Source: Pelagibacterium halotolerans B2 (lineage in GTDB: Bacteria; Pseudomonadota; Alphaproteobacteria; Rhizobiales; Devosiaceae). Taken from it: a stretch of 64,000 nucleotides of DNA. The notes beneath the pieces are model-generated. The model ran no database searches, was not told the DNA's origin, and saw nothing but the letters and a program-made list of their open reading frames with translations. Made by a program: the position numbers and the translations under genes. The stretch is from the NCBI RefSeq assembly GCF_000230555.1, contig NC_016078.1, positions 3,867,001 through 3,931,000 of the forward strand, read 5' to 3'. Every line of letters begins with the position of its first letter. Position 1 is the first letter of the stretch. Positions 53,392-61,441 of the stretch are shown here, piece by piece.

Positions 53392-53790
53392 CTAAGCCGC
53401 AGCGCAAACCCTGCACTCCCCGCGTATTTCCATCGTCGTGCGCTTGACCACAAACCCCTCCCGGTCCGCCCATCCGGTCAGCCTTTCGCGCACCACGTCG
53501 TCGGAAAACTCGCTCACCTGCCCGCATTTCTCGCAGATCGCAAAGGCGATCAGTCCGGAATCATGGCAGTGCGGCTGCGCGCAGGCAACGAAGGCGTTCA
53601 TCGATTCCAGCCGGTGCGCTAGTCCCATGTCGAGCAGCTTGTCGAGCGCCCGATAGACCTGCAGCGGCGCCCGCAACCCGTCATCGCGCAACTGGTCGAG
53701 GATCGCGTAGGCGCTCATGGGCGCATGGGCCTTTCCCAGCCGGTCGAGCACCAGCGACTGGTTGCGGGTGAGATCGGAATGCGCACTCAT
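53392..53790 (-). CDS. zur: Fur-family zinc-responsive repressor Zur
   Basis: A 132-residue Fur-family repressor. A winged-helix DNA-binding part (SAYAILDQLRDDGLRAPLQVYRALDKLLDMG) is followed by a C-terminal dimerisation domain with two CxxC structural zinc pairs (CEKCG and CRVC) and His/Cys ligands in CAQPHCHDSG. This pattern and the znu genes favour Zur over Fur or PerR. It lies three bases downstream of znuB, so it is encoded in the operon it controls. Confidence 0.92.
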   Translation of the reverse strand: MSAHSDLTRNQSLVLDRLGKAHAPMSAYAILDQLRDDGLRAPLQVYRALDKLLDMGLAHRLESMNAFVACAQPHCHDSGLIAFAICEKCGQVSEFSDDVVRERLTGWADREGFVVKRTTMEIRGECRVCAAA

Positions 53791-53793
53791 GTC

Positions 53794-54594
53794 TCAGGCG
53801 GCTCCCTTGTTGCCCAGCGGAACGATCGAGGTGACGGCAAAAACGCAAAGCGCCGCCACCACGATCGAGGGTCCCGATGGCGTATCGAAATGTAGCGATG
53901 CCCACAAGCCCGCAAGAACGGCGGCGATCCCGCCCAGCCCGGCATAGATCGCCATCTGCTCGGGCGTATTGGCCAGCCGCCGCGCGGCGGTGGCGGGAAT
54001 GATAAGCATTGCGGTAATCAGCAATACCCCCAGAATCTTCATCGATATGGCGATCAGCCCGGCCAGCAGCACCATGAAGATCAGCCGCGTTCGCTCGGGG
54101 TTCAGCCCTTCGGCCTGCGCGATATCCTCGGACACCGTCCCCGCCAGCATCGGCCGCCACAACCACGCCAGAACCCCCAGCACCACGATCCCCCCGCCAT
54201 AGATGACGGCCAGATCGCCCACCGAAACCGCAAGAATGTCGCCGAACAGCAACCCCATCAGATCGATCCGCACATTGGGCATCAGCGACACCAGCACCAG
54301 CCCCAGCGCCAGCGCCGAATGGCTCAAAAGCCCCAAGAGCGAATCGGCGGACAGCGTGCCCCGGCGCTGCAAAAACGCCAGGATCAGTGCCACCGTCACC
54401 GCGATGGCAAACACCCCCACAACCGGCGAAAACGAAAAGAACAGCGCCAGCGCCACCCCCAGAATGGCCGAATGAGCCATCGTGTCGCCGAAATAGGCCA
54501 TGCGCCGCCAGACGATGAAGCTCCCCAGCGGCCCCGTCACCGCCGCCAGCCCCACCCCGGCGACCAGCGCGCGGGTGAAAAAACTCTCAAGCAT
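53794..54594 (-). CDS. znuB: Zinc ABC transporter permease ZnuB
   Basis: A 266-residue ABC-3 family metal permease with about eight hydrophobic helices. GSFIVWRRMAYFGDTMAHSAILGVAL near residues 22-48 and the C-terminal ILGVLLITAMLIIPAATA-type segment are hallmarks of ZnuB/TroC permeases. The ATG at 54594 overlaps the znuC end by 8 bases; upstream codons are within znuC. It imports zinc with ZnuC and ZnuA. Confidence 0.94.
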   Translation of the reverse strand: MLESFFTRALVAGVGLAAVTGPLGSFIVWRRMAYFGDTMAHSAILGVALALFFSFSPVVGVFAIAVTVALILAFLQRRGTLSADSLLGLLSHSALALGLVLVSLMPNVRIDLMGLLFGDILAVSVGDLAVIYGGGIVVLGVLAWLWRPMLAGTVSEDIAQAEGLNPERTRLIFMVLLAGLIAISMKILGVLLITAMLIIPATAARRLANTPEQMAIYAGLGGIAAVLAGLWASLHFDTPSGPSIVVAALCVFAVTSIVPLGNKGAA

Positions 54595-55417
54595 CCTTAC
54601 GCACCTCATGCTCGCAATGGGGCCCATGCGCGTGATGGTCGAAATGGAGCTGCCCCTTGGCGTCGCGCACCGTCCCGTCCGGCAGATGGGAATGATCGTG
54701 CTCATGGCGATAGATCGCCAGCGTTTCCGCCGCGCGCGGCCCGAACAGTGCCGCATATTCCCCGCTCGCCGCCACGCTGTCGGGCGTGCCCTGGCAGCAC
54801 ACATGCCCATTGAGGCAGATCACCGTATCGGTGCGCGCCATCACCACATGCAGATCGTGCGAAATCAAAATCACCCCGCACCCGGTCTCGTCGCGAATCC
54901 GCCCGATCAGGTCGTAAAGCGCCACCTCGCCGGAAAAATCGACCCCCTGCACGGGTTCGTCGAGCACCAACAGGTCGGGCCGCCCGATCACCGCGCGGGC
55001 GATCAGCGCGCGCTGAAATTCCCCGCCCGAAAGCGAATGCACCTGCGCCCGTGCCAGATGGGAAATCCCCACCATCTCCAGCGTTGCCGCGATCTCGGCC
55101 TTTGTCCGCCGCCCCGTCAGCGCCATCAACCGGTCCACGGTCATCGGCAGCGAGCGGTCCATGGCGATCTTTTGCGGCACATAGCCGATGGCAAGGTCTT
55201 TCGCGCGCCAGACGCTCCCTTCATCGGGCTTGATGATGCCCAGAGCGGTCTTGACCGTGGTCGATTTGCCCGATCCGTTCGGCCCGATCAGCGTCACGAT
55301 TTCCCCGCGCGCGATGGCCATATCCACCCCGCGCACCAGCCAGCGGCCGTCGCGTTTCACCCCGACGCCTTCAACCCTGACGATGTCGTCGCGCTCGGGT
55401 GCGCTGAAATTTTTCAT
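54587..55417 (-). CDS. znuC: Zinc ABC transporter ATPase ZnuC
   Basis: A 276-residue metal-type ABC ATPase: Walker A GPNGSGKST (44-52), IGYVPQ Q-loop, SLSGGEFQRALIARA signature and LDEPVQGVD. A His-rich C-terminal tail (HEHDHSH, then HHAHGPHCEHE) is common in ZnuC and may sense zinc. It is first in the znuC-znuB-zur operon and diverges from znuA across a 98-bp spacer with Zur-box-like palindromes. Confidence 0.95.
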   Translation of the reverse strand: MKNFSAPERDDIVRVEGVGVKRDGRWLVRGVDMAIARGEIVTLIGPNGSGKSTTVKTALGIIKPDEGSVWRAKDLAIGYVPQKIAMDRSLPMTVDRLMALTGRRTKAEIAATLEMVGISHLARAQVHSLSGGEFQRALIARAVIGRPDLLVLDEPVQGVDFSGEVALYDLIGRIRDETGCGVILISHDLHVVMARTDTVICLNGHVCCQGTPDSVAASGEYAALFGPRAAETLAIYRHEHDHSHLPDGTVRDAKGQLHFDHHAHGPHCEHEVRKDA

Positions 55418-55453
55418 GCCCTATCCTGCCAGATGTGCATTGACTCAAGTCGC

Positions 55454-55472
55454 AATGTTATAGCATTACATT
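55454..55472. promoter_or_regulatory. Zur box 1 (divergent znuC/znuA region)
   Basis: AATGTTATAGCATTACATT: arms AATGTTAT and ATTACATT with one mismatch. AT-rich TGTTATA palindromes of this kind are the zinc-repressor operators of alphaproteobacteria. It is close to znuC. Confidence 0.75.
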
Positions 55473-55478
55473 GCTGTG

Positions 55479-55495
55479 TAATGTCATAACATAAT
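55479..55495. promoter_or_regulatory. Zur box 2 (znuA-proximal)
   Basis: TAATGTCATAACATAAT, sharing the AATGTNATAACAT core with boxes 1 and 3, 20 bases upstream of the znuA start. Confidence 0.7.
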
Positions 55496-55515
55496 CGTCC
55501 GGAGCCGTCCCGACA

Positions 55516-56502
55516 ATGCCCAATAAAGCCGTTGCCCTTCTCGCGCCCGCCGCCGTCGCGCTGTTTGCCGCCGCCCCCGCGCTCGCCGCGCCCAATGTGG
55601 TTGCCACCATAAAGCCGCTGCATTCGCTGGTCGCCGGGGTCATGGATGGCGTAGGCGCGCCCGAGCTGCTCATCGAAGGCGCGGCAAGCCCGCACGGCTT
55701 TTCCCTGCGCCCCTCCGATGCCGGCAAGCTCGAAAGCGCCGATCTGGTCTTCTGGATCGGCGAGGACCTCGAAACCTTCCTCGACGGCCCTCTCGATACG
55801 CTTGCCGCTGACGCGACGAAAATAGAGATGATGGATGTCGAGGGCATGAATATCCTCGAGTTGCGCGAAGGGGGCCTCTTCGAAGCCCACAGCCATGGCG
55901 ATGAGGACCATGAAGCGCACGACGAACACGCCCATGAGGACGATCACGACGATCATGACGATCACGCGGAAGACCACGATCACGAACACGGCGATGCCCA
56001 TATCTGGCTCGATCCGGACAATGCTCGCCTCATGGTCGCCGCCATCGCCGACGCGCTGATAGCCGCCGACCCGGAAAACGCCGAGACCTACAACGCCAAC
56101 GGCCAGGCCCTCGTCGCCCGCCTCGATGCGCTGCAGGCCGAAATCGATGCCCGTCTCGCCCCCGCGCGCGGCAAATCCTTCTTTGTCTTCCACGACGCCT
56201 ATCACGGCTTCGAGCAGAGCTTCGATATCGAGGCGACCGGCTCGTTCACGGTCAATCCCGAGATCGCGCCGGGGGCAGGGCGGCTGACCGAAATCCGCGC
56301 CGTCGTCGAACAGGAAGGCGCCGCCTGCCTTTTCGCCGAACCCCAGTTTTCCCCCCAGGTCATCGAAACCATCGCCGAAGGCACCGGCGCCCGCATCGGC
56401 ACCCTTGACCCTCTGGGCGCCGACATCGCCGATGGCCCCGAACTCTATTTCACGCTGATGAACACCATGGCCGACAATCTTCTCGATTGCCTCGTTGACT
56501 GA
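55516..56502 (+). CDS. znuA: High-affinity zinc-binding protein ZnuA
   Basis: A 328-residue periplasmic cluster A-I metal-binding protein with a signal peptide ending PALAAP. Zinc ligands expected: His in ASPHGFSL, His in HIWLDPDN and His in FVFHDAYHGF. A long His/Asp/Glu-rich loop (about 127-160, many HDDH/HEH repeats) is the classic ZnuA zinc-capture loop. It is controlled from the Zur boxes in the spacer shared with znuC. Confidence 0.95.
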   Translation: MPNKAVALLAPAAVALFAAAPALAAPNVVATIKPLHSLVAGVMDGVGAPELLIEGAASPHGFSLRPSDAGKLESADLVFWIGEDLETFLDGPLDTLAADATKIEMMDVEGMNILELREGGLFEAHSHGDEDHEAHDEHAHEDDHDDHDDHAEDHDHEHGDAHIWLDPDNARLMVAAIADALIAADPENAETYNANGQALVARLDALQAEIDARLAPARGKSFFVFHDAYHGFEQSFDIEATGSFTVNPEIAPGAGRLTEIRAVVEQEGAACLFAEPQFSPQVIETIAEGTGARIGTLDPLGADIADGPELYFTLMNTMADNLLDCLVD

Positions 56503-56537
56503 GCCGGTTTGCCTGCCGGACCCGGTTGCCGGGCAAA

Positions 56538-56568
56538 GGGGCGGGGTGCCTTCAGGCACCCGCCCCAC
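56538..56568 (+). terminator. Hairpin after znuA
   Basis: GGGGCGGGGTGCC and GGCACCCGCCCC pair around TTCA. There is no U-run, so termination strength is uncertain. Confidence 0.5.
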
Positions 56569-56624
56569 CCCGAAATAGCCCCCTTGAGCGGCGCTTCAGC
56601 AATGCTGGCACGCTGGCCCTGCCA

Positions 56625-56665
56625 CCTTCGTCGTCCTCGGGCTCGACCCGAGGACCTGCACCGCG
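56625..56665. repeat. Intergenic palindromic repeat
   Basis: TTCGTCGTCCTCGGGCTCGACCCGAGGACCTGCACC, related to the element at 36371. Confidence 0.6.
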
Positions 56666-56725
56666 CCCGAACCCCCGACCTCCGCTGATCCCCCTTCCGT
56701 TCCCACAATCGCAAATCTCAATTCG

Positions 56726-56746
56726 TAATGTTACGTTATAACATAA
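56726..56746. promoter_or_regulatory. Zur box 3 (aztD promoter)
   Basis: TAATGTTACGTTATAACATAA with ATGTTA and TAACAT arms, sharing half-sites with the boxes near znuA, 14 bases before the aztD start. It ties aztD to the zinc regulon. Confidence 0.7.
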
Positions 56747-56759
56747 AGGACAAATTCCC

Positions 56760-57950
56760 ATGAACCTGAACCCCCCTCTCTTCCGCGCCCTCCTTCTGGC
56801 CGGCATCGCACTCCCCGGCATGGCGAATGCCGACGAGGTCTCGATCTGGCGCGCCTTCGTCTCCGATCAGGCCCAGGGCACCGTCAGCGTCATCGACCTT
56901 CAAGCCGGCGAAATCGCCGACACTTTCACGCTTAACGGTCCCGCCAGCCTCTATGTCACCTCCAGCGGCGAACATGTCTTTGCCGTTCAGGGCAATGCCA
57001 ACATCGTTCAGGCCATCGATACCGGCATCGCCATCGACGATCACGGCGACCATGGCGATATCGAAATCACCGACCCGGCCCTCCTCGACGGGGCCATCGA
57101 GGGCGAATATCCGGTCCACTTCGTCGAACATCACGGCCAGATCGCCCTGTTCTTCGACGATGAAGGCGTTGCCAAAATCATCGATGAAGCCGATTTCGAC
57201 AGTGCCGACCCGCGCATCGTGGAGGCCGGCGCCCCCCATCACGGCGTTGCCGCCGCCTATGGCGATTACGTCCTCATCACCGAACCGCACCCAGAAGACC
57301 CATCGAACCTCCCCGTCGGCATCAACGTCCTTGATGCCAACGACCAGCCGATCGGCGATACCCACGCCTGCCCCGGCCTGCACGGCGAGGCCAACTCCGG
57401 CAATCTGCTCGCCATCGCCTGCGATACGGGCCTGCTCCTTGTCACCGACAGCGCCGAGGGACCGCAGATCACCCATCTGCCCTATGACGAGGCATTGCCC
57501 GAAGGCAAAAGCTCGACCCTTCTCGGCGGCGTCGGAATCCAGTATTTCCTCGGCAATTACGGCGCCGACCACGTCGTGCTGATCGATCCCCATCAGGAAA
57601 CCTTCCGCCTCGTCGATCTGCCCACCCGCCGCGTGCATTTCGCGCGCGATTCCGTCCGGCCGCAATTCGCCTACATCTTCACCGAGGACGGCAATCTGCA
57701 CCGCCTCAACACCCTCTCGGGCGAGATAAGCGCAACCCTGGCGCTCACCGAACCCTATTCCATGGACGGCCACTGGTCCGACCCGCGCCCCCGCATCGCG
57801 GTCGCCGGCGATGAGATCCTCGTGACCGATCCCAACGCTTCGCAGATCCACCGGATCGATGCGAACGCCTTCGAGCTTGCCGGCACCATCCCCGTCGATG
57901 GCCTCCCCATGGGCATCGTCGTCGCCGGCGGCTCGGGCACCGTCCACTGA
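56760..57950 (+). CDS. aztD: Periplasmic zinc metallochaperone AztD-like
   Basis: A 396-residue secreted protein with a signal peptide ending GMANAD. The even beta-rich repeats (GTVSVIDLQAG, GNLHRLNTLSG, SQIHRIDANAF) predict a beta-propeller, and His pairs recur (DDHGDHGD, EHHGQ, APHHGV, GDTHACPGLHGE). AztD of Paracoccus is such a propeller that passes zinc to the binding protein of an ABC importer. The Zur box directly upstream and the znuA neighbour support this. A hairpin-like GGGCCGCCC/GGGCGG sequence follows the stop. Confidence 0.82.
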   Translation: MNLNPPLFRALLLAGIALPGMANADEVSIWRAFVSDQAQGTVSVIDLQAGEIADTFTLNGPASLYVTSSGEHVFAVQGNANIVQAIDTGIAIDDHGDHGDIEITDPALLDGAIEGEYPVHFVEHHGQIALFFDDEGVAKIIDEADFDSADPRIVEAGAPHHGVAAAYGDYVLITEPHPEDPSNLPVGINVLDANDQPIGDTHACPGLHGEANSGNLLAIACDTGLLLVTDSAEGPQITHLPYDEALPEGKSSTLLGGVGIQYFLGNYGADHVVLIDPHQETFRLVDLPTRRVHFARDSVRPQFAYIFTEDGNLHRLNTLSGEISATLALTEPYSMDGHWSDPRPRIAVAGDEILVTDPNASQIHRIDANAFELAGTIPVDGLPMGIVVAGGSGTVH

Positions 57951-58029
57951 CAAAAAAGGGCCGCCCTCCGGGGCGGTCCCATTCTGCCTATTCGGCAGGG
58001 CGGGCAAAAATCGCGCCGCCGCTTGGCGC

Positions 58030-58075
58030 TTGACACTTCCCAGCCGCTGGGAAATAAACATGACATTTTAAATCA
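58030..58075 (+). promoter_or_regulatory. Promoter with RirA-type iron-responsive operator
   Basis: TTGACA (58030-58035), a 17-base spacer and AATAAA (58053-58058). The spacer contains a perfect palindrome TTCCCAG-CCG-CTGGGAA (58037-58053). Downstream lies TGA-N9-TCA (58061-58075, within ACATGA...TCATGT), which matches the IRO consensus of the Rhizobiales iron regulator RirA. Confidence 0.6.
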
Positions 58076-58127
58076 TGTATTTCCATCGGACCCGTTGCGG
58101 TCCGGCGGACAAAAGGAGATTGCGTCA

Positions 58128-59084
58128 ATGAAACGGTTTGCGATTGTCGTGGGGCTGCTCGCTCTTGTGTCCTCGGGCGCCCCCGCCCAGGACATGCGCA
58201 GCTTTACCGACGATATCGGCCGCGTGGTCGACATTCCGGCCGATCCCCAGCGCATCGTGTCTCTCCACGATCAGTCCATAACCATTCCGCTGCTCGAACT
58301 GGGCGTTGTCCCCGTCGGCAGCCACGGGCGCACCACCGAGGACGGCACGCCCTACATCCGTTCGGCGCGCATGTTGACCGGCGCCGATTTCGACAATTCC
58401 GATATCGCCTTCATGGGCAATTTCCCCGCCGATATCGAAGCGGTGGCGGCGGCAGAACCCGATCTCATCATCACTGTGGATGCCCAGAGCGAAATCCTCG
58501 ACCAGCTTGAAACCATTGCGCCCACCATCGTGCTCGACAATGCCGCCCGCGCCGAATACGGGCTCTATTCGACGCTCGCGGACCTCACCGGCACCCAGCG
58601 CCAGCTCGAAATGCTCGAAGCCCGCTACCGTCACCAGATCGCCGAAATCACCGCATTGGTCGACACCGCCGATGTGACCGTCAACGTCATTCAGGGTTCG
58701 GGGGGCGAGCTGGCCGTCTGGCACTCCTATTTCAATCTCGGCCGCGTCCTGCGCGACGCGGGATTTGCGTTCCCCCGGATCGTCGATGCCATTCCCGAGG
58801 ATGAAAGCGCCCGCTGGAGCGGCGAGGTTCTGCCTCAGCTCGATGCCGACTTCGTCTTCGTGACCTACCCGGCCGAAATCGGCTATACCCCGGCCGATGC
58901 CATCGCCCAGCTTGAAGACATCGTGCCCGGCTTTTGCGATTTCCTCCATGCCTGCCGCACCAACCAGATGGTTGTCATCCCGCGCGATCAGGCGTCGTCA
59001 TGGTCCTATTATGCCCTCGGCCAGATGGCTTACGCCATCATCAGCCAGATTTCCGGCCGTGATTTCGAGCCCATGGTGCCGTAG
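58128..59084 (+). CDS. Orphan iron-siderophore ABC binding protein
   Basis: A 318-residue periplasmic binding protein of the FepB/FecB class III type (helical backbone): signal peptide ending APAQD, then RSFTDDIGRVVDIPADPQRIVSL, and PDLIITVDAQSE. The ATG follows AAGGAGATTG. No permease or ATPase gene follows, so it must work with components elsewhere. Iron or siderophore as ligand is inferred from the family and the TGA-N9-TCA operator; other chelates are possible. Confidence 0.87.
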   Translation: MKRFAIVVGLLALVSSGAPAQDMRSFTDDIGRVVDIPADPQRIVSLHDQSITIPLLELGVVPVGSHGRTTEDGTPYIRSARMLTGADFDNSDIAFMGNFPADIEAVAAAEPDLIITVDAQSEILDQLETIAPTIVLDNAARAEYGLYSTLADLTGTQRQLEMLEARYRHQIAEITALVDTADVTVNVIQGSGGELAVWHSYFNLGRVLRDAGFAFPRIVDAIPEDESARWSGEVLPQLDADFVFVTYPAEIGYTPADAIAQLEDIVPGFCDFLHACRTNQMVVIPRDQASSWSYYALGQMAYAIISQISGRDFEPMVP

Positions 59085-59107
59085 CCGAAAGCGGGCAGGG
59101 GCCGGCC

Positions 59108-59482
59108 CTATCGGATCGGCCCCTTGAAGATGAAAAACGCCCCGACCGCGATAAAGGCGAAGCCCAGCACGTGGTTGAGCGTGAATTTCTCGCCGAGATA
59201 GAAAATCGCAAACAGCGCGAACACCGAAAGCGAGATCACTTCCTGGATCGTCTTGAGCTCCGCCGCGCTATAGGTGCCATACCCGATCCGGTTGGCCGGC
59301 ACCGCCAGCCAGTATTCGAAAAACGCGATCCCCCAGCTCACCAGCACCACCACCCACAGCGCCGCCCCGGGAAATTTCAGGTGCCCATACCAGGCGAAGG
59401 TCATGAAGACGTTCGAGGCAATCAAAAGCAGGATCGGGGCGGCAAGGGAAAAAAGCGAAGGCGCTGCGGCAAGTGCGGTCAT
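59108..59482 (-). CDS. DUF486-family small membrane protein (DMT-like)
   Basis: A 124-residue protein with four transmembrane helices and FMTFAWYGHLKF, SWGIAFFEYWLAVPANRIGYGTYS and LKTIQEVISLSVF motifs typical of DUF486, a half-size DMT-superfamily relative. Transport is assumed from the superfamily; no substrate is known. The ATG at 59482 gives the usual length; eight extra codons upstream are possible. It is convergent with the siderophore-binding gene. Confidence 0.9.
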   Translation of the reverse strand: MTALAAAPSLFSLAAPILLLIASNVFMTFAWYGHLKFPGAALWVVVLVSWGIAFFEYWLAVPANRIGYGTYSAAELKTIQEVISLSVFALFAIFYLGEKFTLNHVLGFAFIAVGAFFIFKGPIR

Positions 59483-59665
59483 GGCTGGGGTCTCGGGTGC
59501 CGCCACGATTGGCGGACCGAAATCGAAAGCGCGCTTGTCGCGCTAAAATCAAGTGCAATCTTTTTTGGCGCGGCGGCCACGACGTCCCGCTGCTCATGCC
59601 CGATGAGCTGGCGGCATTGCTGGAAACGGTCCGACCCTGGTGGCTCCGTGGGGCTGCTGGTTGCC

Positions 59666-60619
59666 TCAGAGCCGCATTCCACCCTGCCGGTCCAGCCAAT
59701 CGAGAATGGCCCGGTTTGTTTCCTCAGGCTTTTCCTGCTGGATCCAGTGGCCGCAATCGAGTGTGACCACCTCCACATTGGGAACGAACGCGGCCAGGCT
59801 CTCGGACTTGGCGATCCCGTCCCGCTCGCCATAGATCATCAGGGCAGGGTGCGCGATGACAGGGTTCACATCCGCCAGCAGGTGCCAGTTGCGGTCGAGG
59901 TTCCTGTACCAGTTTATGCTGGCCGTAAAGCCCGATGTCTCAAAAGAGGCGACGAAAACGGCCAGTTCGCCATCGCTCATCACGGGTTCACCCAGGGGCT
60001 CATCGGCTGTTGCAAGATTGATCATCATCATCCCCGGTTCGGGCGCCGCAAGAGGAACGTTTTTCCGATAGAGGTTGCGCAGGAACCGGACCGTATTTTC
60101 CTCCAATACAGCGTCCGCGACGCCCGGCTGCCGATTGAAGTGAACAAAATAGAAGTCGCCCCCGAGCATCTGTTCCATGACTTCGATCCAGGGCCGTTCT
60201 CCACGCTCCTGGTAGGGCAGGCTCAGATTGATCACAGTGTTGACCCGGCCCGGATGCAGCAGGGTCAGCCCCCAGACCACCATTGCACCCCAATCGTGAC
60301 CGACAAAAATGGCATCGTCGTACCCGTAGTGATCCAGAAGCGCGACGAGATCGCCCGACAGATGTTCGATGTCATAGGCTGTGACCTCGGCCGGGCGGGA
60401 TGAATTGCCATAGCCCCGCTGGTTGGGAACGATCACATGGTAGCCCGCTGCCACAAGGGCGGGCACCTGATGGCGCCAGGAAAAGGCATGTTCGGGCCAG
60501 CCGTGACAGAGCACAATGGGGTTTCCCCTGTTCTCCCGTCCGGCCTCGAAGATTTCGAGGTTCACGCCATTGACCGGGACCAGCGTGGGTTTGGGAAAGT
60601 CGATTGTCTTGAGCATCAT
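59666..60619 (-). CDS. Alpha/beta hydrolase, epoxide hydrolase-like
   Basis: A 317-residue alpha/beta hydrolase. Oxyanion motif LCHGWPEH (HGWP), nucleophile elbow VGHDWGAMV (Asp, as in epoxide hydrolases and haloalkane dehalogenases), acid near ERDGIAKS and catalytic His in DCGHWIQQEKPEE. A lid Tyr is plausible in INWYRN. Epoxide hydrolase is the best guess. The start is MMLKTIDF at 60619, after AGGCGG. It diverges from a WYL regulator with a palindrome between. Confidence 0.9.
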   Translation of the reverse strand: MMLKTIDFPKPTLVPVNGVNLEIFEAGRENRGNPIVLCHGWPEHAFSWRHQVPALVAAGYHVIVPNQRGYGNSSRPAEVTAYDIEHLSGDLVALLDHYGYDDAIFVGHDWGAMVVWGLTLLHPGRVNTVINLSLPYQERGERPWIEVMEQMLGGDFYFVHFNRQPGVADAVLEENTVRFLRNLYRKNVPLAAPEPGMMMINLATADEPLGEPVMSDGELAVFVASFETSGFTASINWYRNLDRNWHLLADVNPVIAHPALMIYGERDGIAKSESLAAFVPNVEVVTLDCGHWIQQEKPEETNRAILDWLDRQGGMRL

Positions 60620-60661
60620 TGTCCGCCTTGCTGATTTGCACGGCGGCTGTCTAGGGGCGAA

Positions 60662-60684
60662 TGGTGCCAGATTCTGACACCATA
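60662..60684. promoter_or_regulatory. Palindrome between the hydrolase and WYL regulator genes
   Basis: TGGTGCCAGATTCTGACACCA: arms GGTGCCA and TGACACC with one mismatch, midway in the 83-base divergent spacer. It is a candidate operator for the WYL regulator. Confidence 0.5.
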
Positions 60685-60702
60685 AAATGGTCAACTCGCC
60701 TC

Positions 60703-61422
60703 ATGACAGCTCGCCTCCGACAAGACGCCATAGTGCGCAGTCTTCGCCGCAACGGGATTTCGACGGTCGCTGATCTGGCCGCCGAGGTCGGTGCCTCCAG
60801 GCGCACCGTGTTGCGTGACATCGGCGCGCTGCGCGATGAGGGCTTTGTCATTCACTCCGAGCCCGGCCGCGGGGGCGGCCTGCAACTGGATCCGCAATCG
60901 GTTCAGGCCACGGCGCGGCTTTCGGTCCCCGAGGTCTTTGCGCTTCTCATCAGCGTTGTTTCGGTGCGTGCATCCGGAGGCCTGCCCTTTTCCGATCTTG
61001 CCGATGCGGCGCTCGCCAGGATCGAGCGCGCTTTGCCCGCCGACAAATTGCGCGATCTGCGCCGCCTCCTCGATTGCCTCTATGTCGGGCACCTTTCACC
61101 GCTGGTGAACATCTCGGATATGGGCACGATGGCCCCCGCGCTGCTGCCGGCATTCGAGACGGCATTTCTCCAGCGGCTCCGCCTGCGTTTCCGATACCGC
61201 GATTCAAAAGGGGCGGTAACCGACCGAAACGTCGAGCCGCAAGCCATGCTCATTCTGCCGCCGCTCTGGTATCTGGTGGCCTGGGATCCGGCGCGCGGAG
61301 CCTTCCGTCATTTCCGTATGGACCGGATCACCCGACCGGAAATCGAAGACGGCGCGGTTTTTCAGCGTCGCCATGTGCCATTCGAGGATCACGTCCGCCC
61401 GGTGCGCGACCTGTCACGCTGA
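60703..61422 (+). CDS. HTH-WYL (YafY-type) transcriptional regulator
   Basis: A 239-residue regulator with an N-terminal HTH (DAIVRSLRRNGISTVADLAAEVGASRRTVLRDIGAL) and a C-terminal WYL domain (LRFRYRDSKG, then LPPLWYLVAWDPARGAFRHFRMDRI), which may bind nucleotides or ligands. ATG at 60703 starts just before the HTH; an ATG at 60661 would overlap the palindrome and is disfavoured. It probably controls the divergent hydrolase gene and itself. Confidence 0.92.
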   Translation: MTARLRQDAIVRSLRRNGISTVADLAAEVGASRRTVLRDIGALRDEGFVIHSEPGRGGGLQLDPQSVQATARLSVPEVFALLISVVSVRASGGLPFSDLADAALARIERALPADKLRDLRRLLDCLYVGHLSPLVNISDMGTMAPALLPAFETAFLQRLRLRFRYRDSKGAVTDRNVEPQAMLILPPLWYLVAWDPARGAFRHFRMDRITRPEIEDGAVFQRRHVPFEDHVRPVRDLSR

Positions 61423-61441
61423 AGGCGCCCCCGCCCGGCGC

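Noticed and set aside
55414..56568. Minus-strand ORF of 384 residues
   Set aside because: Antisense to znuA; the valine/isoleucine-rich run mirrors its His-rich loop.
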